DNA of 64,000 nt from Planctomycetota bacterium (GTDB lineage: Bacteria > Planctomycetota > UBA1135 > GCA-002686595), in NCBI GenBank assembly GCA_023150475.1, contig JAKLKU010000011.1, positions 62,001 through 126,000 of the forward strand, read 5' to 3'. Position numbers and translations under genes: made by a program. The notes beneath the pieces were generated by a model. It was not told where the DNA came from. It worked only from the letters and a program-made list of their open reading frames with translations, and made no database searches. Shown one piece after another: positions 8,427-16,123 of the stretch. Numbering within the stretch: position 1 is the stretch's first letter; every line of letters begins with the position of its first letter.

Positions 8427-10367
8427 GTGAAGAAGCTCATCAACGGCAAGGCGGCGCTCCTGACCGCCGTGATCGGCGCCGGCGCGGCCGGTTCCGCGAA
8501 CGCGGCCGAGATCCTCGTCACCGCGGACATCTCGACGTCCACCACGTGGACTGCCAACAACACCTACAACCTCCAGAACCAGATCTACGTCCTGCCTGGC
8601 GCGACGCTGACGATCGAACCGGGCACGCTGATCCAGAGCGACACCGGCGTCGGCGGTAGCCTCGCGGTTTGCAAAGGCGCGCAGATCTTCGTGCAAGGCA
8701 CGTCGGCGAAGCCCGTGGTCTTCACGTCGAAGGCCGACACGCTCACCGGTTGGCACGAAGGCGTCAACGAGTGGGGCAACCTCACGATCATGGGCGCCGC
8801 GTACATCTCCGAGAACGCGATCGCGACCAACACGCCGGCGCCGAACGCGGCGAACGTCGCGCCGATGGAAGGTCTCGTCGCGGCGTTCCCCGGCGACACC
8901 AAGGTGCTCTACGGCGGCGGCAACGACGACGACGACAGCGGTTCGGTGTCGTACGCCTCGTTCCGCTACGGCGGCAAGGTGATCGGCCTCAACAACGAGC
9001 TCAACGGTCTCTCGCTCGGCGGCATCGGTCGCAACACCGACCTGCACCACATCGAGATCCTCAGCAACGTCGACGACGGCATCGAGATCTGGGGCGGCAC
9101 GGTCAACCTCAAGCACTTCTCGATCTGGTACGTCGGTGACGACAGCCTCGACATCGACCAAGGCTGGCGCGGCAAGGCGCAGAACGGCCTGATCGTGCAG
9201 GGTTACTCGGCGAACGCGTCGCAAGGCTCGGGCGTCGGCGACAACGCGATCGAGATGGACGGCGCCGAGCAGTCGGACTACCAACCGGTCACGACCGGCA
9301 CGCTCTACAACCTCACCGTCATCGGCCAGCCGATCGACGGCGACCACGGCACCGCGTGGCGCGACAACTGCCGCATGCAAGTCCGCAACTCGATCTTCAT
9401 GGAGCTCGGCGAAGAGCTCGTGAAGTTCGACAACGTCGACGGCGACGGTGGCGCGGGTTACGGCTTCAACGGCACGCTCTCGTGGGCCAACACCTGGGCG
9501 ACCGCCTACAACGCGGTGCCCGCGCACGGCAACGACTTCACGACCGGCACGTACACGACCAACTACCCGGCGCAGGTCGACGGCAATCTCGCCGAGATCA
9601 AGGACAGCGTCTTCTACAACAACCCGTTCGCGAACGCCTACACGCAAGCGACGACGGTCGGTGTCTTCAACGCCGGCAACAACAACGTGACCGCGGTCGC
9701 GTCGCCGATCACGGCGATCACCCGCGCCGCGCCGGTGGTCAAGGGCGGCAAGACGATGCTGCAAGTGACGTCGCTCGATCCGCGTCCGGCGAACGACGCG
9801 GTCACCAGCGTTGGTTCGGCGCCGAACGACGGCTTCTTCACGCCGCAGCAATACCGCGGCGCGTTCGATCCCGCGTGCGGCCAGACGTGGCTCGACGGTT
9901 GGACCGCGACTTACGCGTACGGCATCACGCCGACCGTTTCCGGTCCGGCGCAGTACTGCACGGCGAAGGTCAACAGCCTCGGCTGCACGCCGACCGTCGC
10001 GTCGACCGGCACGCCGAGCGTGCTGAACTGCTCGTCGAACGCGTTCACGCTCTCCGCGAGCGGCCTGCTCGGCAACAAGAACGGTCTCTGGTTCTACGGC
10101 ACCAACGGTCTGAACGGCGTCGCGTTCCAGGGCGGCCACCTCTGCATCAAGCTGCCGATCAAGCGCCTCAACGTGCTCAACACCGGCGGTCAGGGCTCGG
10201 CCTGCAACGGCACGCTCTCGACCGACTTCAACGCGCGCATCTGCAGCGGTTCCGACACCGCGCTCGTCGCGGGCACGCTGGTCGGCACGCAGTGCTGGTC
10301 GCGCGATCCGGCGAGCCCGAGCACGACGAACCTCACGTCGGGCATCAGCTTCGTGATCTGCCCGTGA
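8427..10367 (+). CDS. Secreted beta-helix protein with recurring C-terminal domain
   Basis: 646 residues, GTG start with AGGA 11 bases upstream. A signal peptide (1-27, ending AGSANAA) is followed by a right-handed beta-helix-like region (about 30-500). That region shows LPGATLTIEPGTLIQSDT and GTSAKPVVFTSKA, patterns of extracellular beta-helix proteins often mis-named multidrug transporter in databases. From about residue 510 comes a separate domain (YCTAKVNSLGCTP, NKNGLWFYG, GGHLCIKLPIKR, SRDPASPST, final FVICP). This domain recurs in three other proteins of the window (at 15.0, 44.7 and 63.4 kb). Conserved Cys residues suggest disulfides outside the cytoplasm. It directly follows the TonB block, so it may be the client or partner of the Oar-like receptor; that is inference. 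Confidence 0.85.
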   Translation: MKKLINGKAALLTAVIGAGAAGSANAAEILVTADISTSTTWTANNTYNLQNQIYVLPGATLTIEPGTLIQSDTGVGGSLAVCKGAQIFVQGTSAKPVVFTSKADTLTGWHEGVNEWGNLTIMGAAYISENAIATNTPAPNAANVAPMEGLVAAFPGDTKVLYGGGNDDDDSGSVSYASFRYGGKVIGLNNELNGLSLGGIGRNTDLHHIEILSNVDDGIEIWGGTVNLKHFSIWYVGDDSLDIDQGWRGKAQNGLIVQGYSANASQGSGVGDNAIEMDGAEQSDYQPVTTGTLYNLTVIGQPIDGDHGTAWRDNCRMQVRNSIFMELGEELVKFDNVDGDGGAGYGFNGTLSWANTWATAYNAVPAHGNDFTTGTYTTNYPAQVDGNLAEIKDSVFYNNPFANAYTQATTVGVFNAGNNNVTAVASPITAITRAAPVVKGGKTMLQVTSLDPRPANDAVTSVGSAPNDGFFTPQQYRGAFDPACGQTWLDGWTATYAYGITPTVSGPAQYCTAKVNSLGCTPTVASTGTPSVLNCSSNAFTLSASGLLGNKNGLWFYGTNGLNGVAFQGGHLCIKLPIKRLNVLNTGGQGSACNGTLSTDFNARICSGSDTALVAGTLVGTQCWSRDPASPSTTNLTSGISFVICP

Positions 10368-10420
10368 ACTCGAGCTCGCGCGTGTTCGCCGTCGAACGCG
10401 CGTGACCCAAAGCAACGCGA

Positions 10421-10450
10421 GAGGCCGGCCGCACCCCTGCGGTCGGCCTC
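10421..10450 (+). terminator. Terminator-like hairpin after beta-helix gene
   Basis: A 13-bp stem with one G-T pair and a CCCC loop, 53 bases downstream of the stop. No T-run follows. A closely similar core (GGCCGGCCGC with GCGGTCGGCC) forms the hairpin after the 15.0 kb gene, which encodes the same C-terminal domain. Confidence 0.65.
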
Positions 10451-10510
10451 ACGCCGTCCGACGATTCCAGGATCCCTGCACGCCGCCGCTGCCCGAAACC
10501 TCCGCACACC

Positions 10511-11809
10511 ATGCGCACTCACGGCTTCTTCCTGTGGAGCTCGCTCTTCCTCGCGTCGTTCTCCGAGACGCATGCGTTCGCGTCGAGTGCAAGCCGCGCG
10601 AACGACGAACCGGGCGCGCAAGCCGGTAGGGACGCGCGCCTCGACGCGCTCGGTCTCGGCGCACTCGCGGACGCGCCGCTTTCGGCGGCTCGAGCGGAAC
10701 TCCTCGACTTGGCGTTCGCCGCCGCGAGCGCGTTCCCGACGAATCCGCACGCGAAGAACAAGGCTCGCGCGCAAGCAGAAGTCGTCGACGCGTGCGTCGC
10801 ACTCGACCAACATGCTCGCGCGGCGCGCTTCGCGAGCGAGATCGACGGGTGGGAGCGCGGAACGGCGTACGCAGACCTCGCGGCGCGGCTCGCCGAACGC
10901 GGTGCGAAGCAAGACGCGCAACGCTGCCTCGCGCTCGCCGAAGTCGTCGCGGAGAAGGACCGCACCGTGCTCGAGGACGAAGGCGGCCAGGTGTGGCGCC
11001 GCGATCGCATCCGGGCACGGATGGCGCGCGCTCGGTTGGCGCTGGGCGAAGAGCGCGCCGCCGCAGCGCTCTCGGACGAGCTCCCCGACGCGGAACGTGG
11101 GCTCGTCACGACCGAAATCGCCGCGCGCACCGACGCCGCGGACTTCGACGAGCGCATGCGCTGGGTCGACGAGACCGTGAAGCTCGCCAACTTCGAACTC
11201 GTCCAAGCCGCGCTCGCGACGTGCGTCGAGCTCTTCGACGCGCACTACGCGGACGTCGCGAAGCGCGAGGCGTGCGAAACGAAGATCGAGAGCTCGTGGG
11301 GCAAACTGCCGATCGGCATCCGCGTCGAGTTCGTGCTCGATCTCGGCCAACGCGCGCTCGCTCACGGTGACCGCGCCAAGACGCTCGCGCTCGCGTCGAA
11401 GGCGAAGGCGTTGATCGACGGCGCGGTTTGGCCGCCGGTGCTGAAGGTGGACGTGCTTTCGCGGCTCGCGAAGCTGCGGCATCGCGCCGGGGACGTCGAG
11501 GCGGGGCGCGCCGACGCGAACTTCGCGCTCGCGTACTTCGACGCCGAAGAGCGCGCCATCGTCGACATCGAACGCGCCGACGCGCTCCGGCCGCTCGCGG
11601 AGACGTTCCACGTCCTCGGTGACGCGGCAACGGCGCGCAAGACGTACCAACGTGCGCTCGAGGCGGGTCAGACGAATCCGAACGCGCGGCCGCGCTGCCA
11701 GGATTTCGTGGCGACGTGTTGTTCGCTCGCGCGCATCGACTTCGCGGTCGACGAAGAGCTCCTGCAGACGTTGCAGGCGATCCGAGCGAGCCTGCGCGAG
11801 CCCTGGTGA
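10511..11809 (+). CDS. Secreted helical-repeat protein of unknown function
   Basis: 432 residues with an N-terminal hydrophobic export segment (FFLWSSLFLASF). Alpha-helical, alanine- and arginine-rich repeats resembling divergent TPRs follow to the end (KARAQAEVVDACVALDQHAR, DAATARKTYQRALEAG). No catalytic motif is evident. It sits alone between a terminator-like hairpin and the stress-protein gene. The fold call is inferred from helix periodicity only. Confidence 0.7.
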   Translation: MRTHGFFLWSSLFLASFSETHAFASSASRANDEPGAQAGRDARLDALGLGALADAPLSAARAELLDLAFAAASAFPTNPHAKNKARAQAEVVDACVALDQHARAARFASEIDGWERGTAYADLAARLAERGAKQDAQRCLALAEVVAEKDRTVLEDEGGQVWRRDRIRARMARARLALGEERAAAALSDELPDAERGLVTTEIAARTDAADFDERMRWVDETVKLANFELVQAALATCVELFDAHYADVAKREACETKIESSWGKLPIGIRVEFVLDLGQRALAHGDRAKTLALASKAKALIDGAVWPPVLKVDVLSRLAKLRHRAGDVEAGRADANFALAYFDAEERAIVDIERADALRPLAETFHVLGDAATARKTYQRALEAGQTNPNARPRCQDFVATCCSLARIDFAVDEELLQTLQAIRASLREPW

Positions 11810-11952
11810 GCCGCCGCGCCTGCGCGCCGCTCGTTCGCCGGGCTACGCCATCCGCGCCCCGGCCGCTACGCAGCACGCGGCGGGCGGAAAAGCTCGCGCG
11901 CCGACCCAGATTCGCCCAACCGGCAAAGTGCCGGGAACGCGAGGGTAGCGCC

Positions 11953-13347
11953 ATGACGATCGTCTGCGGGATCGACGGGTCGGCGATGTCTCGGAGAGCG
12001 GCGCGTGCCGCGGCGGCGTTGGCGCGGCGGACGGGCGACGCGCTCAAGCTGGTGCACGTGCACGAGATCACTGCGCTCTCGGTGATCGGCGAAGCGACGC
12101 CGGTGCCGTTCGTCAGGCCGGGCGCGATCGGCGCCGAGCGCGAGGAGCTCGAGCGTGAACTCGAACGCGAGCGCGAACACTTGAAGCGCGGCTTCCAAAT
12201 CGAAGTCACGACCGAACTGCGCGCCGGGTTGCCCGACCAGGAGCTCGACCAAGTCGCGATCGCGAGCGATGCGTCGCTGATCGTGGTCGGGTCGCTCGGA
12301 CGTCGCTCGGGCTCCGTGTGGCGCATCGGCAGCGTCGCCGACCGGTTGTCGCAGGCGGCCTCGGTGTCGGTGCTCGTCGTGCGCGATTCGGCGCCGTTCG
12401 AACGTTGGGCGCTCGAGGAGAAGCCGCTCGAAACCGTCGCAGCGCTCGGAGACGGTGCGACCGTCGCGGGCATCGTGCGTGCCGTCGACGGTTTGCGCGG
12501 CTTCGGACCGTGCGACGTCGCCGAAGTGCAGGTCTACGACGTGCACCACGAGGCCCTGCGCCTCGGATTCGTCGATCTCGAATCGGGCGAGACCAAGCGC
12601 AACATCGAAAACGCGCTCGTTCGCGACATGCAGCGCAAGTTCGGCGAGCTCCGCGGCCGCGGCAACGTCACGTTCCATGCGCTGCCTTCCGAACGCGGCA
12701 CCGCCGATACGCTCGCCGAGTTCGCCGCACGGGCCAAGGCGGATCTGGTCGTCGTCGGCACGCACGGTCGCGGCGCGTTGCGGCGGCGGCTGCAGGGCTC
12801 GGTCTCGTTCGGCGTGGTCGCACTTGCGGACACGAACGTGCTCGTCGTGCATCCGGCGCGCGAGAAACTCGCGGTCGAGCGGGCGCCGGCGAAGATCCAG
12901 AGCGCTCTCGTCGCGATCGACCTCTCGAGCACGAGCCAACGCGCGTTGAACCACGCGCTCGGCATCCTCGGCGAACGCGGACGGCTGACGTTGTTGCACG
13001 TGTCCCTGGTTCCCGCGGTGCCCGGCGGGCTGATCCCCGAGTACCGACCGGGGCATCGCGCGTCCGCCGCCCAGATGAACCTCGAACGCACGCTCGCCGA
13101 GGCGGAGCTCAAGAAGCTCGTGCCGACCGAGACCGGGGGGCTCGAGTGCCTCGCCGAAGTCGTCGAGTCGCACGACGTCGCACAGGCGATCCTCGACGCG
13201 GCGGAGCGACACGACGTCGACCTCGTGTGCCTCGGCACGCACGGTCGCGGCCGCATCGCGAACGTCGTGCTCGGATCGGTCGCACGCGCCGTTTCGCAGA
13301 ACTGCACGCGACCGGTGTTGCTCGTGCCGCCGCCGCGCAACGCGTGA
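11953..13347 (+). CDS. Universal stress protein with three UspA domains
   Basis: About 464 residues made of three consecutive UspA-type Rossmann-like domains (about 1-143, 155-305 and 312-464). Each keeps the nucleotide-binding signature G-x2-G-x9-G-S: GSLGRRSGSVWRIGS, GTHGRGALRRRLQGS and GTHGRGRIANVVLGS. Most Usp proteins have one or two domains; three is uncommon. It is predicted cytoplasmic, binding ATP or a related nucleotide and acting in stress survival by an unspecified mechanism. ATG 11953 begins the first beta strand (MTIVCGIDGS); the longer open frame upstream overlaps the previous gene and is not credible. Confidence 0.9.
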   Translation: MTIVCGIDGSAMSRRAARAAAALARRTGDALKLVHVHEITALSVIGEATPVPFVRPGAIGAEREELERELEREREHLKRGFQIEVTTELRAGLPDQELDQVAIASDASLIVVGSLGRRSGSVWRIGSVADRLSQAASVSVLVVRDSAPFERWALEEKPLETVAALGDGATVAGIVRAVDGLRGFGPCDVAEVQVYDVHHEALRLGFVDLESGETKRNIENALVRDMQRKFGELRGRGNVTFHALPSERGTADTLAEFAARAKADLVVVGTHGRGALRRRLQGSVSFGVVALADTNVLVVHPAREKLAVERAPAKIQSALVAIDLSSTSQRALNHALGILGERGRLTLLHVSLVPAVPGGLIPEYRPGHRASAAQMNLERTLAEAELKKLVPTETGGLECLAEVVESHDVAQAILDAAERHDVDLVCLGTHGRGRIANVVLGSVARAVSQNCTRPVLLVPPPRNA

Positions 13348-13378
13348 CGCGCGGAAACGGATCGAGTCCACACGGAAG

Positions 13379-13406
13379 TTCGACGCGTGGCGCGCGGCGC
13401 TACACT
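13379..13406 (+). promoter_or_regulatory. Promoter, leaderless start for FAD oxidoreductase
   Basis: TTCGAC (13379-13384), a 16-base spacer, then TACACT (13401-13406). The -10 hexamer ends 5 bases before ATG 13412, so transcription would begin at or next to the start codon (13412 or 13415). No ribosome binding site is present, consistent with a leaderless mRNA. Confidence 0.5.
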
Positions 13407-13411
13407 GCGCG

Positions 13412-14659
13412 ATGATGCGTGTCCTCGTCGTCGGTGCGGGAGTCGTCGGGCTCACCGCGGCCTACCTGCTCCAACGCGAAGGCGCCGACGTCGTCATCGT
13501 CGAGCGCGAGCCCGGGCCCGCGGCCGGGGCGAGCGCGGTCAACGGCGCGCAGCTCTCGTATTCGTACGTCGCGCCGCTCGCGGATCCGGCGGTGCTGAAG
13601 AAGCTCGGCGCGTTGCTCTTCGACTCCGAGTCGCCGCTCAAATTCCGCCCGCGGTTCGAGCTCGCGCAGTGGTCGTGGGCGCTCGGGTTCGTGGGCGCTT
13701 GCGATCGCGACCGCTCGCGAGCGACGACGCGCGCGTTGCTCGGTCTGTCGTTCCTCTCGCGTGAAGTGACCGAAGGCATCCTGCGTGACGAACGCATCGA
13801 TTGTCGGTTCACCCGGCCCGGCAAGCTCGTCGTCTACCCGGACGACGCCGCGCTGCACCACGCGGCGGAGCAGCTCGAGTTCCAGCGTGGCCTCGGTTGC
13901 GTGCAAGAGCTCCTCTCTCGCGAGCAATGCGTCGCGAAGGAGCCCGCGCTCGCCGAGTACGCGCCGCGGATCGCCGGCGGCGTGTGGACGCCCGGCGAAG
14001 CGGCCGCGGATTGCGGCGCGTTCTGTCGCGCGCTCGCGGCGAAGCTCGTCGAGCGTGGCGCGCGACTCGTGCTCGGCGACGAAGCGCTCGAGATCCACGC
14101 GGGAGACGAGCTCGCGCGCGTGCGCACTCAGAACGGCGCGTTCGAAGCGGAGCGCGTCGTGCTCGCGAACGGCAGCCGCGCCGCCGAACTCGGCCGCCGC
14201 GTGGGCCTGCGACTGCCGGTCTATCCGTTGAAAGGTTACGCCGTGACGTTGAAGCAGCGCGCGGCGCCGTTCGCACTGCGCGGTTCGGTCACCGATGTCC
14301 GACGGCGCGTCGTGTTCGCGCCGCTCGGCGACGAAGTGCGCGTCGCGGGCTTCGTCGAACTCGCCGGCCACGACGAAACGTTGCCGCGCGAACGCATCGA
14401 CGCGTTGCTCGGCGCGGCGCGCGACGTGCTCGGGCTCGACACGCGCGGCGACGTGCAGCCGTGGTTCGGCTTCCGTCCGTCGACGCCGACGAGTCTGCCG
14501 ATCCTCGGTGCGTCACCGAAGCGCACGCTCTTCCTCGACGTCGGCCACGGCATGCTCGGTTGGACGCTCGCGGGCGGCAGCGCGCGGCTCGTCGTCGACG
14601 CATTGTTCGGACGACGCCCGCCGATCGACGCCAGCGCGTTCGCGTACGGCGCGCAGTGA
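13412..14659 (+). CDS. FAD-dependent amino-acid oxidoreductase, DadA-like
   Basis: 415 residues. The N-terminal dinucleotide-binding motif VLVVGAGVVGLTAAYLLQ (GxGxxG) and the acidic strand end VVIVERE mark a DAO/DadA-type FAD enzyme. The segment GASAVNGAQLSYSYVAPLADP is typical of D-amino-acid dehydrogenases. The C-terminal GHGMLGWTLAGGSARLVVD is the usual second FAD contact. It likely oxidatively deaminates D-amino acids, passing electrons to the respiratory chain; the exact substrate is not predictable. No alanine racemase gene is adjacent. Confidence 0.88.
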   Translation: MMRVLVVGAGVVGLTAAYLLQREGADVVIVEREPGPAAGASAVNGAQLSYSYVAPLADPAVLKKLGALLFDSESPLKFRPRFELAQWSWALGFVGACDRDRSRATTRALLGLSFLSREVTEGILRDERIDCRFTRPGKLVVYPDDAALHHAAEQLEFQRGLGCVQELLSREQCVAKEPALAEYAPRIAGGVWTPGEAAADCGAFCRALAAKLVERGARLVLGDEALEIHAGDELARVRTQNGAFEAERVVLANGSRAAELGRRVGLRLPVYPLKGYAVTLKQRAAPFALRGSVTDVRRRVVFAPLGDEVRVAGFVELAGHDETLPRERIDALLGAARDVLGLDTRGDVQPWFGFRPSTPTSLPILGASPKRTLFLDVGHGMLGWTLAGGSARLVVDALFGRRPPIDASAFAYGAQ

Positions 14660-15010
14660 CCGTCGCACGGCTACGGTGAATTCCGTAGCGATGCGCCGGA
14701 CGCGCTCATCGTTCGGCGAGTGCGTCCGGAATTCGAACGCCGAACGTGCGTTCCGCCGAGCGCTCGCGCGCATTCCACGCGTCGAAAGTTCAATCGTCGC
14801 GTCTCGCCGATCGGACGCTTCGAGTGCGGCTTGCGCGGATGCGTCCAAAGCACGCTCACGATTGCGCGGCCGCTCGGGAACACGCGTTGCCTCTCTCATG
14901 AGCCGGTCCCCGACGTTCCAGGATTTCGACCGTTTGGCAGCGAGCTACGCAGTACGTAGTCCGCGCGATCGAGTCTCGCGTCGAGGAGCAATCAGAGGAG
15001 CATCCGCATC
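14660..15010. other. Gene-free gap with small hairpin
   Basis: A 7-bp stem with a 6-base loop (14670-14689, GCTACGG/CCGTAGC) lies 10 bases after the oxidoreductase stop and may terminate it. AGAGGAG at 14994-15000 is a good ribosome binding site for the next gene. Nothing else is recognisable. Confidence 0.5.
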
Positions 15011-15895
15011 ATGAAGTCCTTCAGGCGTTCCATGCTGACGGCAACAGCAACGACGCTCGTCGTCTCGGTCCTCGCGATCGGGACGGCGTCGGCCTACTCG
15101 AACTACTTGAACAACTGGCGCACGGTCAATCCGACCTCGACCACCGACGACAACGTGATCAACGGGACGGGACAGAGCTGTGCGCTCTGTCACTTCACGA
15201 CGAACGGCGGGAAGAACTGGAACGCTTACGGTTGGAAGATGCGCCAGAACATGGCGGCCGGCCAATCGGTCAACAACGCGATCATCAACGCCGGGCCGTT
15301 CGACTCGGATGCCGATCCGACGGCGTCGACGAACATCACGGAGATCGGCGCCAACACCCAACCCGGATGGACGACCGGACCGCACAACACCGAGTACTTC
15401 GACAATGGCAACACGACTCCGAACCTCAACCCGCCCGCGACGATCCTCGGCAGTCTCGATCCGGCGTGCAGCGGTTCGATCGTGACCTACTGCACTTCGA
15501 AGGTGAACTCGCTCGGCTGCACACCGGCGATCTCGATGACCGGCGCGCCGAGCGCGAGCGCAGGCACCGGCTGCACGCTTTCGACGGTGAATGCGATCGG
15601 CAACAAGAACGGGCTCTTCTTCCACAGCACGAGCGGACCGCTCGGCGCCCCGTTCCACGGCGGATTCCTGTGCGTCAAGGCGCCGACGAAACGCCACGCC
15701 GTGCTCGCATCCGGTGGGACCGGCGGAACTTGCAGCGGCACGTTCACCGAGGACTTCAACGCGTACATCGCGAGCGGCGCCGACCCGGCGCTGGTTTCTG
15801 GAGCACAGGTCTGGATCCAGAATTGGTCGCGTGATCCGGGCTCCGCTTCGACCGACAGCCTGAGCGACGCCGTCACCGCCGTGTTGTGCCCGTAG
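15011..15895 (+). CDS. Secreted c-type haem motif protein with recurring C-terminal domain
   Basis: 294 residues with a signal peptide (1-28, ending GTASAY). Residues 57-61 are CALCH, a CxxCH haem-attachment motif. A DSDADPTASTNITEI segment near 97 resembles the calcium-binding DxDxDG stretches found beside such haem motifs in extracellular proteins. From about residue 160 comes the recurring domain (YCTSKVNSLGCTP, NKNGLFFHS, GGFLCVKAPTKR, NWSRDPGS, final VLCP) that also ends the 8.4 kb beta-helix protein. A small electron-carrier or redox-sensing N-terminal domain displayed by a common C-terminal module is a reasonable reading, but no axial Met is certain. The start is supported by AGAGGAG 10 bases upstream. 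Confidence 0.8.
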   Translation: MKSFRRSMLTATATTLVVSVLAIGTASAYSNYLNNWRTVNPTSTTDDNVINGTGQSCALCHFTTNGGKNWNAYGWKMRQNMAAGQSVNNAIINAGPFDSDADPTASTNITEIGANTQPGWTTGPHNTEYFDNGNTTPNLNPPATILGSLDPACSGSIVTYCTSKVNSLGCTPAISMTGAPSASAGTGCTLSTVNAIGNKNGLFFHSTSGPLGAPFHGGFLCVKAPTKRHAVLASGGTGGTCSGTFTEDFNAYIASGADPALVSGAQVWIQNWSRDPGSASTDSLSDAVTAVLCP

Positions 15896-15938
15896 AGCTC
15901 GGCGTCGTGAGCGGAGCTCGCTGCTTCACTCCGATCCA

Positions 15939-15982
15939 GCTCGTGCGTAGCTCGTGCGTGGCTCGTGCGTGGCTCGTGCGTG
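15939..15982 (+). repeat. Four tandem 11-bp repeats
   Basis: Four head-to-tail copies of GCTCGTGCGTR (three ending G, one ending A) between two convergent genes, running straight into the terminator-like hairpin. Non-coding. Confidence 0.75.
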
Positions 15983-16010
15983 GCCGGCCGCGCTCGACCG
16001 CGGTCGGCCA
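15981..16010. terminator. Terminator-like hairpin between convergent genes
   Basis: A 12-bp stem with one G-T pair and a 6-base loop. It lies 86 bases after the haem-motif gene and 114 bases past the stop of the opposite-strand TPR/HEAT gene, so it could serve both directions. The stem core matches the hairpin at 10421-10450. Confidence 0.6.
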
Positions 16011-16123
16011 CGCGCAGCGTGCGGCCGACTTCCGGCGCGGGGCGTGCGCACGCCAGGCCTTCTTCGCGTCGACGCGCTCGCGCGCACGCGTGCACGCGTG
16101 CGAGCCATACGCTTCCACCGCCG

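Noticed and set aside
15939..15982. CRISPR-like array
   Set aside because: The 11-bp units are directly tandem with no spacers and no cas genes are present.
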